Below, in pieces: positions 8,584-22,193 of a stretch of DNA of 64,000 bases. The stretch lies in NCBI RefSeq assembly GCF_005222755.1, contig NZ_STGD01000002.1, forward strand, positions 434,001-498,000. The letters run 5' to 3'. Under the pieces are notes generated by a model. That model had not been told where the DNA came from. It was given only the letters and a program-made list of their open reading frames with translations, and searched no databases. Both the position numbers and the translations under genes were made by a program. Source of the stretch: Roseomonas sp. HF4 (GTDB taxonomy: Bacteria > Pseudomonadota > Alphaproteobacteria > Acetobacterales > Acetobacteraceae). How positions within the stretch are numbered: position 1 is the first letter of the stretch; every line of letters begins with the position of its first letter.

Positions 8584-9692
8584 GGCCCGAACAGCTCGGC
8601 CACCGCGCGCTCGACCCGCGCGCCGGAGGAGGTCTCGTCGAGCGGGTTCCGCCGCAGGCGGTGGCGCAGCGCGGGGCTGGCCACGGCGCGGAGCTCGGCG
8701 TCGCCAACGCTGGTGCGCCCCTCAAGCGCCGCCAGCGCGCGCGCCGCGCGGATCAGCGTGAGCTCCCCGCGCAGCCCGTCCGTGCCAAGCGCGAGGCAGA
8801 GCGTGGCGGCGCGCTCGAGCGCGGCATCCGGCACCGCGACCTGGCCGATATGCGCGCGCGCGGCGAGGATACGGCGGCGGAGCTTCGCCTGCTCCTTCTC
8901 CCAGGCGGCGCAGAAGGCGGCGTGGTCGCGCTCATAGGCGTCGCGGCGGCGGATCACCTCGATGCGCGTCGGCACGTCCATCGGCGTGCGGACCTCCACG
9001 CAAAGCCCGAAGCGGTCGAGCAGCTGCGGGCGCAGCTCCCCTTCCTCGGGGTTGCCGCTGCCGACCAGCACGAAGCGCGCGGGGTGGCGGATGCTGATGC
9101 CCTCGCGCTCCACCAGGTTCTCGCCGGAGGCAGCGACATCGAGCAGCAGGTCAACCAGGTGGTCCTCGAGGAGGTTCACCTCGTCGATGTAGAGGAAGCC
9201 GCGATGGGCGCGCGCGAGCAGCCCCGGCTCGAAGGCCTTCACGCCGTCGGCCAGCGCACGCTCGATGTCGAGCGCGCCCGCGACGCGGTCCTCGGTCGCG
9301 CCGAGCGGCAGGTCCACGACCGGCACCGGCGCCTCGATGGCCTTGAGGCGGCCGCGCGCACGGCAATCGGCGCAGAGCGCGGCTGCATCCGCCGGGTCGC
9401 AGCCGAAGCGGCAGCCCGCCACGGCCTTCATCGGCGGCAGCAGCGCGGCCAGCGCGCGCACGGCGGTGGACTTGCCGGTGCCGCGGTCCCCCAGCACCAG
9501 CACGCCGCCGACGCTGCCGTCGACGGCCGCGATCAGCAGCGCGCGCAGCATCTCCTCCTGCGCAACGATGGCCGCGAAGGGATAGGGCGCGCGACCGCCA
9601 GGAGACGCGCGCCCCGCCTTCGTGCGAGGAGGGACGGACGAGACGGCCACCTCCTCCCCGCCCCGGCCGTGGTCGCCGGGAACCTGATCCAT
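8580..9692 (-). CDS. bchI: Magnesium chelatase ATPase subunit I
   Basis: AAA+ ATPase of Mg-chelatase, 370 aa. Walker A is GDRGTGKST at about residues 68-76, Walker B is LYIDE at 167-171, and the insert has several Cys (around residues 94-110). The ATG at 9690-9692 shares its A with the hemA stop (TGATG), which fixes the start; an upstream in-frame GTG would overlap hemA further. It sits in hemA-bchI-bchD-bchO, so ALA supply and Mg insertion are co-expressed. Confidence 0.96.
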   Translation of the reverse strand: MDQVPGDHGRGGEEVAVSSVPPRTKAGRASPGGRAPYPFAAIVAQEEMLRALLIAAVDGSVGGVLVLGDRGTGKSTAVRALAALLPPMKAVAGCRFGCDPADAAALCADCRARGRLKAIEAPVPVVDLPLGATEDRVAGALDIERALADGVKAFEPGLLARAHRGFLYIDEVNLLEDHLVDLLLDVAASGENLVEREGISIRHPARFVLVGSGNPEEGELRPQLLDRFGLCVEVRTPMDVPTRIEVIRRRDAYERDHAAFCAAWEKEQAKLRRRILAARAHIGQVAVPDAALERAATLCLALGTDGLRGELTLIRAARALAALEGRTSVGDAELRAVASPALRHRLRRNPLDETSSGARVERAVAELFGP

Positions 9693-10903
9693 CAGGCCGC
9701 GCGCCTCAGGCTGAAGCGCGACCACACCTTCTCGAGCGCCGAGACGAGGTGGTCCATGTCGGCGTCGCTGTGCACGGGGGAAGGCGTGATGCGCAGCCGC
9801 TCGGTGCCGCGCGGTACCGTCGGGTAGTTGATCGGCTGGACATAGACGCCGTGCTCATCGAGCAGGATGTCACTGATGTCCTTGCAGATGACGGGGTCGT
9901 AGACCATCACCGGCACGATGTGGCTGTTGTTGGGGAGGTGCGGCACGCCGATCGCATCGAGCCGCCGGCGCAGCGTGGCCGCGCGTTCGTGCAGCCGCTC
10001 GCGTTCCGTGTTCGACTGGCGCAGGTGCTGGATCGCGGCGCGCGCCCCGGCGGCGACCGCCGGCGGCAGCGCGGTCGAGAAGATGAAGCCCGAGGCGAAG
10101 GACCGCACGAAGTCGCACATCGCGTGGGAGCCCGCGATGTAGCCGCCGATCACGCCGAACGCCTTGGCGAGCGTGCCCTCGATGACGGTCAGGCGATGCG
10201 CGACGCCGTCACGCTCGGTCACGCCGCCGCCCGTCGCGCCGTAGAGGCCGACGCCGTGGACCTCGTCGCAATAGGTCATGGCGCCGAATTCATCGGCCAC
10301 GTCGCAGATCTCGGCGATCGGCGCGATGTCGCCGTCCATGGAATAGACGCTCTCGAAGGCGACCAGCTTCGGCGCCTTGGGGTCGAGTTCCGACAGCACG
10401 CGGCGCAGGTCGATCACGTCGTTGTGGCGGAACAGCCGGCGCTCGGCGCGCGAATGGCGCATGCCCTCGATCATCGATGCGTGGTTCATCTCGTCGGAGA
10501 CGATGACGCAGCCCGGCATGCGCGACGCGAGCGTGGAGAGCGAGGCCCAGTTCGACATGTAGCCGGAGTTGAACAGCAGCGCCGCCTCGGTCCCGTGCAG
10601 CGCGGCGAGTTCCTGTTCCAGCAGAACATGCGCGTGGTTGGTGCCCGAGATGTTGCGCGTGCCGCCCGCCCCCGCACCATAGCGGTCGAGCGCCTCGTGC
10701 ATCGCGGCCAGAACCTTCGGGTGCTGCCCCATGCCGAGGTAATCGTTGGAGCACCAGACCGTGACCTCGCGCGCCTTGCCCGCATCGTGGCGGATGGCGC
10801 GCGGGAAGGCGCCCGCCTGGCGTTCGATGTCAGCGAAGACACGGTACCGTCCCTCGCGCCGGAGGCCGTCGAGCTGGGAGCGGAAATAGGCTTCGTAGTT
10901 CAT
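9692..10903 (-). CDS. hemA: 5-Aminolevulinate synthase HemA
   Basis: Condenses glycine and succinyl-CoA to ALA, the first tetrapyrrole precursor (C4 pathway of alphaproteobacteria). The 403-aa PLP enzyme has the Schiff-base lysine K247 in [10 protein letters not shown], preceded by the PLP-contacting YCDEVHG. A good Shine-Dalgarno (GGGGAGG) precedes the ATG at 10901-10903, which decides the start over an in-frame codon 45 bases upstream. It follows puhE after 109 bp, the widest gap in this operon, so an internal promoter there is possible; I saw no convincing PpsR pair in it. PGC-linked hemA may be one of two copies in the genome. Confidence 0.96.
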   Translation of the reverse strand: MNYEAYFRSQLDGLRREGRYRVFADIERQAGAFPRAIRHDAGKAREVTVWCSNDYLGMGQHPKVLAAMHEALDRYGAGAGGTRNISGTNHAHVLLEQELAALHGTEAALLFNSGYMSNWASLSTLASRMPGCVIVSDEMNHASMIEGMRHSRAERRLFRHNDVIDLRRVLSELDPKAPKLVAFESVYSMDGDIAPIAEICDVADEFGAMTYCDEVHGVGLYGATGGGVTERDGVAHRLTVIEGTLAKAFGVIGGYIAGSHAMCDFVRSFASGFIFSTALPPAVAAGARAAIQHLRQSNTERERLHERAATLRRRLDAIGVPHLPNNSHIVPVMVYDPVICKDISDILLDEHGVYVQPINYPTVPRGTERLRITPSPVHSDADMDHLVSALEKVWSRFSLRRAA

Positions 10904-11012
10904 GAGTGACCTCCCCGGTCGGTCCGGTGCGCCATGTTGGGACAGCATGCGCGACGGCGCGACGCGATGCCGTAGGAAAACCGGGCAGGGCCCGCAATGT
11001 CCTTGATGCCGA

Positions 11013-12080
11013 TCATGCCGCCGCGGGCCTCAGGCAGGCTTCGAGAGCCGAGCGCAACCGCGCCAAGTCGCGCATCGGCCCGACCGCCACCACCCGCGGT
11101 GCCGCGTCGCCCGATGGCGCCACGGACAGCACCTGGGCCTGGCCGCCGGCCAGGTCGAATTGCACCCAGCCGGAGCCCGACCGCAAGGTGCCGTGCAGGC
11201 TTTCGACCCGGCCATAGGCGCCGTCCGCGACCTCCGCGAGCAGCCGGTCCAGCGAGGCCGCGTCGCAGGGCGCAGAGAGCCCGACCTCCCAGGCCGCCGT
11301 CCCCGGCGCGGGGCGTGCCGCAGCGCGCCGGTCCATCGCCCAGCGCCAGAGCGCCTCGACCGGGAGCGGCAGCATCAGGAACCAGTGCTCGAGCACCGCG
11401 AGCGCCGCCAGCGTGCCGAGCAGGCTCGCGGCCGTCACCTCGAAGGGGGTCGCGCCGGGCAGCAGCGCGCGGTGGAACAGCCAGGCGCAGAACAGCGTCG
11501 CGGCGGTCACGGAGAAGGGGAACAGCAGGTTCATCGGTCGGCTGCGGAAGTAAGTTCCGATATAGCGCAGATGGTCCGGCAGGAAGCCTTCGCCAGTGTT
11601 CCTGGCGCCCAGGAAGATGTTGATCTTGGTGCTCTGCCGCATCACCCAGAGGATGCCGAAGGTCCAGGCGGCCACCTGGTTCGGCGCGCCCCAGGACAGC
11701 GCGATCACCAGCGCCGCACCGCCGATGATCGCGAATTCGTGCCAGAGGATGGCGGCGATCGCCGCCACCACGCGGCGCGGCCCCTGGATCCCCGGCGGGC
11801 ATGGCGCCCGGCGCGGGCCGGTCAGGATGCCGGTCAGGAACGACAGCTCGATCCAGCCCCAGACCGCCAGCCCGCAGAGGAAGCCGAGATAGGCGCCCGA
11901 CGTGCTCGTGTCCTGCGCGAGCGTCGCGACGCCATAGAGGGCCAGCACGAGCACGACGGTCGCGAGACTCATGCTGCGCACGAAGGTCTCCCGCCGCAGG
12001 CCGTCCAGCAGCAGGATCAGCCCGGTGCTGAACCACCAGGCGAAGATCGTCACCAGTGCGGGGATGCCGATCTCGGCCAT
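11013..12080 (-). CDS. puhE: PuhE, photosynthetic complex assembly membrane protein
   Basis: 355-aa polytopic membrane protein with about seven hydrophobic segments in its first 260 residues (for example [24 protein letters not shown], and a segment starting [16 protein letters not shown]) and a soluble C-terminus. It matches the putative photosynthetic complex assembly protein PuhE, which affects reaction-centre/LH1 yield. The conserved inner part has [15 protein letters not shown]. The start is the ATG at 12078-12080. A longer open frame upstream overlaps acsF and is rejected. It lies 26 bp downstream of acsF in the order puhA-puhB-puhC-orf-acsF-puhE-hemA, the usual one in several alphaproteobacterial clusters. 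Confidence 0.92.
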   Translation of the reverse strand: MAEIGIPALVTIFAWWFSTGLILLLDGLRRETFVRSMSLATVVLVLALYGVATLAQDTSTSGAYLGFLCGLAVWGWIELSFLTGILTGPRRAPCPPGIQGPRRVVAAIAAILWHEFAIIGGAALVIALSWGAPNQVAAWTFGILWVMRQSTKINIFLGARNTGEGFLPDHLRYIGTYFRSRPMNLLFPFSVTAATLFCAWLFHRALLPGATPFEVTAASLLGTLAALAVLEHWFLMLPLPVEALWRWAMDRRAAARPAPGTAAWEVGLSAPCDAASLDRLLAEVADGAYGRVESLHGTLRSGSGWVQFDLAGGQAQVLSVAPSGDAAPRVVAVGPMRDLARLRSALEACLRPAAA

Positions 12081-12106
12081 GCCTGCGGCTCCGCCCCCCC
12101 TTCCCG

Positions 12107-13225
12107 CTACCAGGCCGGCTGCAGGCGCGCATCCGCCGGCAGGTCGTGGCGCCGCGGGCGCCGCAGCAGGGCGCCCACGAAGGTGGCGCCTGCCGCCACC
12201 GACAGTCCGATCCGCTTCGCCGCGCCCACGATGCCGCCCTGCGCCTTCGCCGCGCCGATGGCATCGGCCAGCTTCCGCAGCCGCTCCATGTCCCGCAGGA
12301 AGCCCGGATGGTCGACATCGAGCGTCGCCGGGAAGACCTGGCGGCAGATTTCCTCGGTAATGCGGAAGACGCGCATGTCGTAGTCCGTCGGCGTCATGCC
12401 GAGCGCCTTGTGGAATTCCGGCCGCGCGTGGTCGCGCACGTACATCGTGGCGAAGACCGCGAGTTGGAAGAAGCGGCACCACCAGACGTTCATGCCGCTG
12501 ACCAGCGCCGGGTTGGCGCGCATCAGCAGGGCGAAGGCCTCGCCATGGCGGAACTCGTCGTTGCACCACTTCTCGAACCACTGGAAGATCGGGTGGAAGC
12601 GAAGCTCCGGGTGCTTCTCGAACTGGCGGAAGATCGTGATGTAGCGGGCATACCCGATCTTCTCGCTCAGATAGGTGGCGTAGAAGATGAACTTCGGCTG
12701 GAAGTAGTGGTATTTCTTGGCCTTGGTCAGGAAGCCGAGGTCCACGCCGACGCCGATGTCCTTCAGGCTGTCGTTGATGAATCCGGCATGGCGACTCTCG
12801 TCGCGGGCCATGACGGAAAACAGCTCCTTGATGTCGGGGTTCTTTACCCGCTTCTTGATCTCGGCATAGAGCACGCAGCCCGAGAATTCGGCCGTGACGC
12901 TGCTGACCAGGAACTCAACCAGTTCCTTCTGCAGGCCTGGCGGCAGGGCGCTCAGGTCGAAGCTGTCAAAATCCGTGTTGCGGACGAAATGGCCCTTGTT
13001 CGGGTCGGCGCGGAACTCGTCCATCAGCCGGTCCCATTGCGCGCGTAGCGGCTCGACATCGACCTTGTCCATCGCGGCGAAGTCGGTCGTGTAGAAGCGC
13101 GGGGACAGCACGGTCTCGGTCATGGCCATGCGCGTCGCCTCGGCGGACGCATGGGCCTTGGGTCCGTGGTGCGTGGTCGGCGGGATCATGCCCTCGTTCG
13201 GGCCGCCCAGGATGATCGTCTCCAT
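12107..13225 (-). CDS. acsF: AcsF, oxygen-dependent Mg-protoporphyrin IX monomethyl ester cyclase
   Basis: Aerobic E-ring cyclase, a ferritin-like di-iron membrane-associated monooxygenase. The 372-aa product has the expected Glu/His ligands: E113 in TAEFSG, E143 and H146 in [10 protein letters not shown], and E224 and H227 in [10 protein letters not shown]. The ATG at 13223-13225 shares a base with the stop of the preceding small gene (TGATG) and has a GGAGG about 8 bases upstream. The first 35 or so residues, before the core beginning near [14 protein letters not shown], are a typical extension. With bchE it gives the organism both cyclase routes. Confidence 0.96.
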   Translation of the reverse strand: METIILGGPNEGMIPPTTHHGPKAHASAEATRMAMTETVLSPRFYTTDFAAMDKVDVEPLRAQWDRLMDEFRADPNKGHFVRNTDFDSFDLSALPPGLQKELVEFLVSSVTAEFSGCVLYAEIKKRVKNPDIKELFSVMARDESRHAGFINDSLKDIGVGVDLGFLTKAKKYHYFQPKFIFYATYLSEKIGYARYITIFRQFEKHPELRFHPIFQWFEKWCNDEFRHGEAFALLMRANPALVSGMNVWWCRFFQLAVFATMYVRDHARPEFHKALGMTPTDYDMRVFRITEEICRQVFPATLDVDHPGFLRDMERLRKLADAIGAAKAQGGIVGAAKRIGLSVAAGATFVGALLRRPRRHDLPADARLQPAW

Positions 13226-13545
13226 CACGCGGCCTCCTTCGGCTCGAACCCGCAATGGTAGAGTTCCGTCAGTTCGAAGATCGCGACCCATTGCGTCCAG
13301 AGGCGCGTCAGCGGCCCGGCGCGGTAGACGGTGGCGCGCGTCTCGAAGCTCATCTTCTCCCCGAACGCGACGTGGTCCGGCGTGCCGTGCACGACCACCC
13401 GGTCGCCGGGGCGGAGCTCGACGCCCTCCGGCACCGCATAGGCATGGAAACTGTCGAAGCTTCGCTCGATCTCGACCGTGCAGGGCACCTCAAACGTCGA
13501 GGTTCCGCCGAGCCACGCGGGCCAGCCCGTTCCTTTCGTCGTCAT
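13225..13545 (-). CDS. Small conserved PGC protein between puhC and acsF (function unknown)
   Basis: 106 aa, soluble by composition, with a beta-rich look: [29 protein letters not shown] resembles a small barrel or ferredoxin-like domain (motif positions about residues 42-70). It also has the aromatic segment [21 protein letters not shown] near the C-terminus. I recognise it only as the short hypothetical that often occupies the puhC-acsF interval in alphaproteobacterial clusters. It starts 3 bases after the puhC stop and its stop overlaps the acsF ATG, so tight coupling to acsF suggests a cyclase partner. Other di-iron cyclases need an accessory subunit (BciE or Ycf54), so that is a testable idea, not a call. 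Confidence 0.8.
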   Translation of the reverse strand: MTTKGTGWPAWLGGTSTFEVPCTVEIERSFDSFHAYAVPEGVELRPGDRVVVHGTPDHVAFGEKMSFETRATVYRAGPLTRLWTQWVAIFELTELYHCGFEPKEAA

Positions 13546-13548
13546 GTT

Positions 13549-13998
13549 TTATGTCTCCCCGATTGGCAGGAGGCGCGCAAAGGCCTCCGCTTGCGTCCGG
13601 CCGAAGGCCAGAAGGTCGAGACGCCGGCCTGTCGCCGTGTCGTCCAACGTCATGCGCCCGTCGCTCCAGACGACCAGGCGGAAAGGAGCCTCCGGTCCGA
13701 TGCCGGCCAGGTGCCGGTCGCGCGCGAGGCCGCGCAGCGTGCCGCGCATGAAGCCGTCCTCGCCGGGTGCGAGGATCAGCGCTTCCCGCCCGGTGCGCGC
13801 GTCGGTCAGCACGACGGCGCCGTCGCTGCGGTCCGCCGCGTGGAACTGGCGCTCGATCCGGGGGGCCGCAGCGCCGGCGCCGGGACCGTAGGCGGACGGC
13901 ACGGGCGCCACCGTCGCGCCGACCAGCAGGATGACGGCCAGACCCATGCCGAGCACCGGCCCCTTGGCGAAGACGCTCCGTCGGATGGCGTGCGGCAT
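13549..13998 (-). CDS. puhC: PuhC, photosynthetic complex assembly protein
   Basis: 149 aa with a single N-terminal transmembrane helix (about residues 12-32, GPVLGMGLAVILLVGATVAP) and a periplasmic-type domain. That domain has the motifs DRSDGAVVLTDARTG and GEDGFMRGTLRGLAR, typical of PuhC, which assists reaction-centre/LH1 assembly. The start is the ATG at 13996-13998 with GGGGAGG upstream. The frame remains open far upstream through puhB as a shadow. It is 28 bp downstream of puhB. Confidence 0.9.
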   Translation of the reverse strand: MPHAIRRSVFAKGPVLGMGLAVILLVGATVAPVPSAYGPGAGAAAPRIERQFHAADRSDGAVVLTDARTGREALILAPGEDGFMRGTLRGLARDRHLAGIGPEAPFRLVVWSDGRMTLDDTATGRRLDLLAFGRTQAEAFARLLPIGET

Positions 13999-14026
13999 GG
14001 TCGTTCCCTCCCCGGTCCTGGTCTCG

Positions 14027-14707
14027 TCAGGCCATGGCTTCTGCGCCGGGCCTGGTCTGGGCCCGCGCGGGGCCGGACTGGGCCAGCGCAGTGACGGGCA
14101 TGGCGGCTCCGGCGGCCAGCGCCCGGCCGAGGATCTGCGCCACGGCCTCGGCATCGGCCAGCGAACGCAGCATCGGCTCCGGCCGCGCCAGGCGCCAGGG
14201 CCGAAGGTGCGGCCAGAGCGCGATCCAGGACGCGCGTTGCCGGCCGGACAGGCGGAGCGCGATGTCGCCGCTGCCATCCGCCCGCCGCGACAGCGCGGCG
14301 TTCTCGACCAGCGCGAAAGGCAGGTTGATCGTGACCGGCAGCGCCAGGCCCACGCGCAGGACGATACGCCGGTTCGTGATTGTGTAGACGGCCTCCCTCG
14401 CTGCGAACCAAGCATAGACCAGGAGGAAGGCAATCGGCACGGCGCCGATCAGCAGCATCGTCGCGGCACCGGCCAGGGCGGCGGCGGCACCGCCGCCGTC
14501 GGCCGTGATGGCCGCGCCGCGCCACAGCGCGAGCAACAGGAAATAGGCCGAGATCCCGCGCACGTGCAGCGCCCCGCGCGCGAGACCCCACCATTCCGGA
14601 CGGCCCTGCCAGAGCAGCGTCTCGCCCTCCGGCAGGCGCTCCGGCAGGCCGGGCACGGGCTCGAGCCCATGCTCGGTCACCGCCGGGCGGGGCGCCGCGG
14701 CGCTCAT
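14027..14707 (-). CDS. puhB: PuhB, photosynthetic reaction-centre assembly protein
   Basis: 226-aa membrane protein with about three hydrophobic segments (around residues 50-115) followed by a PH-like (bPH2) region that includes EAVYTITNRRIVLRVG. This is the PuhB architecture, known to promote reaction-centre assembly. The N-terminal motif PEGETLLWQGRPEWWGLA is characteristic. Its ATG overlaps the puhA stop as ATGA at 14704-14707. Confidence 0.93.
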   Translation of the reverse strand: MSAAAPRPAVTEHGLEPVPGLPERLPEGETLLWQGRPEWWGLARGALHVRGISAYFLLLALWRGAAITADGGGAAAALAGAATMLLIGAVPIAFLLVYAWFAAREAVYTITNRRIVLRVGLALPVTINLPFALVENAALSRRADGSGDIALRLSGRQRASWIALWPHLRPWRLARPEPMLRSLADAEAVAQILGRALAAGAAMPVTALAQSGPARAQTRPGAEAMA

Positions 14708-15504
14708 ACCAGCGGCTCGCTGCGCTCGGGCGTCGCGTGCAGGTGGCCGCCGCCGAAGTAGCCGGAAATCCGGTCCTCCTCGAGCAGCGTGACCTGCTCG
14801 GGCTTGCGGATCCCCGGCGCCGCCGCGAGCTGCGCCGCGGTCACGGACAGCACCCGCACCTCGCCCTCGTCGTTCACAGTGGCGAGGAACATCGGCACCA
14901 GCACCCGCTTGGGCGCGACGGCGGCGGCGGCAGACGGAACCTCGACCTCGAGGTAACGCAGGATCACCTCGGACCGGTCCACCCAGAGGTCGACCACCGT
15001 GCCGGCCATCTCGCCATCCAGGGTCGTGACCGACTTGCCGCGCGGGTCCGGGTCCTCCTCAGGCACGTGCCAGCCCGACGCCGCGCGTAGCGGCACGATC
15101 TTGGGCAGGTTGTCGTCGAAGGCGAGGTCGGGCGTATCGGCGCGCATCGCGTAGGACGCCGCGCCGATGCCGTCCTGCATGGCGTCGCCCTTCGGCGTGA
15201 TGGGCGTGCCGTTGTACGGGTCCTCAATCACCAGATCCGAGATATCACGCTCCGGCTGCTGGCCCTGCGTCACCGTCGCGCCGTACGGGTAGTGCAGGCG
15301 GAAGACCTTGGGCGGCGGCGTCTCGGGGAAGCCGTGGATCGTGCCAAAGGTGGGGCGGTCCGAACGGTCGGAGACCAGCGGGTAGCCCTCCCGCTTGCCC
15401 TCGCGGTGCAGCCAGAACACGAGGAAGACGAAGAAGGCGAAGAAGGCGTAGAGCGACAGCGCCGCAAGGTCGAGAAACACCGGAGTGGGTGGTGGCGTGG
15501 GCAT
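14704..15504 (-). CDS. puhA: Photosynthetic reaction centre H subunit PuhA
   Basis: 266 aa: one N-terminal transmembrane helix (about residues 10-32, LDLAALSLYAFFAFFVFLVF), then HREGKREGYPL and a cytoplasmic PRC-barrel domain with GTVVDLWVDRSEVILRYLEV. This is the H subunit that caps the L/M core and shapes the Q_B proton path. The length is normal. The L and M genes (puf) are not in this window. puhA follows lhaA with a 21-bp gap. Confidence 0.97.
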   Translation of the reverse strand: MPTPPPTPVFLDLAALSLYAFFAFFVFLVFWLHREGKREGYPLVSDRSDRPTFGTIHGFPETPPPKVFRLHYPYGATVTQGQQPERDISDLVIEDPYNGTPITPKGDAMQDGIGAASYAMRADTPDLAFDDNLPKIVPLRAASGWHVPEEDPDPRGKSVTTLDGEMAGTVVDLWVDRSEVILRYLEVEVPSAAAAVAPKRVLVPMFLATVNDEGEVRVLSVTAAQLAAAPGIRKPEQVTLLEEDRISGYFGGGHLHATPERSEPLV

Positions 15505-15525
15505 GTTGGCCTCCGCGTCCTGGGG

Positions 15526-16956
15526 TCAAACCGAAGCCGGATCGGCGACGCCGGTCCGGGTAGGCGTACTGAACCGCGGCCGGGCGATGAGCGGCCCGAC
15601 GGCGGCGATGGCGACGAACAGGAGCACGATCTCCACGAGGTAGACCGCGACGTAGCCGGTGACGGGCCCTTCGAGCCCCGCGCCCAGCAGCCCGGCCGAG
15701 GCCGCGGCCGTCACGGCGTCTCGCGCGATGCCGCCGAAGGCGATGGCCGCCCCGCCGCAGGTGGCCTGCACCGCGCCCCAGAGGCCGAGCGCAAGCCCGG
15801 TCTTGTCGGGCGGCGCCGCCCGCATGCAGGCCGTCAACGTGGCATGGGCGAACAGCCCCGCGCCGAAGCCGATGACGGACGTGCCCGCCGCGAAGACCAG
15901 GATGGAGGAGAGCGGCGCGGCGAAGATCACGAGGCTGAAGCCGGCGACCCCGGTGAGCGACCCGTAGCCGATCACGCGGTAGGGATCCTGCCCGCCGGAC
16001 AGCGCGCGGGCCGCGAGGATGAAGCCGACGACGCCGCCGCCCGCGAGCAGCGCGGTCAAGCCCGTCGTGGCGCCGACGCCAAGGCCCAGCACCTGCCCGC
16101 CATAGGGTTCCAGCAGCACGTCCTGCATGGCGAAGCCCGCGGTGCCGAGGCCGGTCGCGACCAGGCGGCGCGTCCAGGGGCCCTGCGCGCGCAGCAGGCG
16201 GAAGCTGGCGAGGAAACCCGGCTCCCCGGCGGCGCGGCCGCGCGTCCGGGTGGGGTCCAGCGCTTCCTGCTTCCAGACGGCGATGAAGTTGAGCACGAGC
16301 GTCGCGGCCGCCACGCCCTGGATGACCTGGATCAGTCGGATCTGGCTGAATTCCGCCAGCAGCAGGCCGAAGCCGGCGGCGGCGCCCACCATCCCCACCA
16401 GCATCATCAGCGACAGCAGCGCCACGACGTTGGGTTGCGCGCGCTGCGGCACGAGGTCCGTCGCGAGGGCAAGGCCGACCGTCTGGGTCGTGTGCAGCCC
16501 GGCGCCCACCATCAGGAAGGCGATGGCGGCCGAGACCTGCGCCACCCAAGCCGGCGCCCAGGTGTCGCCCGACAGGATCAGCAGCGCGAAGGGCATCATC
16601 GCGAGCCCGCCGAACTGGATCACGCTGCCGAGCCAGAAATACGGCACCCGCCGCCAGCCCAGCACCGACCGATAGGTATCCGACCGGAAGCCGATCAGGG
16701 CGCGCAGCGGCGCGAAAATGAGCGGCAGCGCGACCATCGCGGCCACGAGCCCGGCCGAGACGCCGAGCTCCACGATCATCACGCGATTGAGGGTGCCGAT
16801 CAGCAGGACCGTCGACATGCCGCAGGAGATCTGGAACAGCGACAGGCGCATCAGCCGCGACCAGGGCAGGTCGCCCGTCTGCGCATCGGCGAAGGGCAGC
16901 AGGTCGTGCCCGACCTTCGTCCAGACGCGCGCGAGACGGGCGTTCAGGCCGATCAT
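15526..16956 (-). CDS. lhaA: LhaA, LH1 assembly protein (PucC/MFS family)
   Basis: 476-aa major-facilitator-like protein with about 12 hydrophobic helices, of the BCD/PucC family that delivers pigment or assembles light-harvesting complex 1. Characteristic segments are LMRLSLFQISCGMSTVLLIG and LNRVMIVELGV near the N-terminus, the loop GFRSDTYRSVLGWRRVPYFW, and DVLLEPYGGQVLGL in the second half. The ATG at 16954-16956 overlaps the bchM stop (ATGA). It sits directly before puhA as in Rhodobacter. The related bch2 gene is found about 13 kb away next to bchG. Confidence 0.93.
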   Translation of the reverse strand: MIGLNARLARVWTKVGHDLLPFADAQTGDLPWSRLMRLSLFQISCGMSTVLLIGTLNRVMIVELGVSAGLVAAMVALPLIFAPLRALIGFRSDTYRSVLGWRRVPYFWLGSVIQFGGLAMMPFALLILSGDTWAPAWVAQVSAAIAFLMVGAGLHTTQTVGLALATDLVPQRAQPNVVALLSLMMLVGMVGAAAGFGLLLAEFSQIRLIQVIQGVAAATLVLNFIAVWKQEALDPTRTRGRAAGEPGFLASFRLLRAQGPWTRRLVATGLGTAGFAMQDVLLEPYGGQVLGLGVGATTGLTALLAGGGVVGFILAARALSGGQDPYRVIGYGSLTGVAGFSLVIFAAPLSSILVFAAGTSVIGFGAGLFAHATLTACMRAAPPDKTGLALGLWGAVQATCGGAAIAFGGIARDAVTAAASAGLLGAGLEGPVTGYVAVYLVEIVLLFVAIAAVGPLIARPRFSTPTRTGVADPASV

Positions 16957-17648
16957 CGCCGGGCGAGCTCCATCGCCTGGGAGGTGTAGAAGCCGCTGGC
17001 GATCCGCCTGGTGTGCCGCACCGCAAAATCCGACAGGCCGGCGTCCTGGCCGACCAGGCGGCGCAGCGTCGCCTCGGCCACGGGCTCGATGGCCGGTGCG
17101 CGGTCGCCGCGCGGGAAGATGCGGCCGACCGTGTGCATCACCGCCAGCAGCGGCGTGCGCGGCGCGAAGGTGAACAGCATCGCGCCCCGCGTGCGCCCCG
17201 CGAGCCCGGCCAGCGCACGCACCACGTCCGGCGCGCGGTAGTGGATCAGGCTGTCCATGGCGACGACATGGTCGAATTCGCCGAGATAGGGGTCGAGCAT
17301 GTCGCCGACCTCGAAGCGGATGGTGCCACGCAGGCCCGCCGCGCGCTCGCGCGCCACCTCGATCAGGGAACGCGAGACGTCGATCGCGACCACCTTCGCG
17401 CCGCGCTGCGCCGCCTCGACGGCGAGCGCCCCCGTGCCGCAGCCGGCATCGAGCAGGCGCAGCCCGCGCATGTCCTGCGGCAGCCAGGACAGCAGCGTCG
17501 CGCGCATCGCGTCCCGCCCCGCGCGCACCGTGGCCCGGATGCCCGAGACCGGCGCATCCGAGGTCAGGCGCTTCCACGCCTCGGCGGCGGTGCGGTCGAA
17601 ATAGGTCTCGATCTGGCCGCGGCGCGCGGCCCAGCTGCCGGTGGTCAT
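16953..17648 (-). CDS. bchM: Mg-protoporphyrin IX O-methyltransferase BchM
   Basis: SAM-dependent methylation of the Mg-protoporphyrin 13-propionate. The 231-aa class I methyltransferase has motif I LLDAGCGTG at about residues 65-73 and the BchM-typical MDSLIHYRAPDVVRAL. Two ATGs are possible. I use 17648, one base after the bchL stop; the ATG at 17663 would add five residues and overlap bchL. The stop overlaps lhaA. Confidence 0.94.
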   Translation of the reverse strand: MTTGSWAARRGQIETYFDRTAAEAWKRLTSDAPVSGIRATVRAGRDAMRATLLSWLPQDMRGLRLLDAGCGTGALAVEAAQRGAKVVAIDVSRSLIEVARERAAGLRGTIRFEVGDMLDPYLGEFDHVVAMDSLIHYRAPDVVRALAGLAGRTRGAMLFTFAPRTPLLAVMHTVGRIFPRGDRAPAIEPVAEATLRRLVGQDAGLSDFAVRHTRRIASGFYTSQAMELARR

Positions 17649-17649
17649 G

Positions 17650-22167
<4,518 letters not shown>

Positions 22168-22193
<26 letters not shown>

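Noticed and set aside
6253-8937. 894-codon plus-strand open frame opposite bchO/bchD
   Set aside because: Antisense shadow of Mg-chelatase genes.
10904-11012. 109-bp puhE-hemA gap as PpsR-controlled promoter
   Set aside because: Only unpaired half-site-like words (for example TGTTGGGACA with a 4-bp spacer); no valid TGT-N12-ACA.
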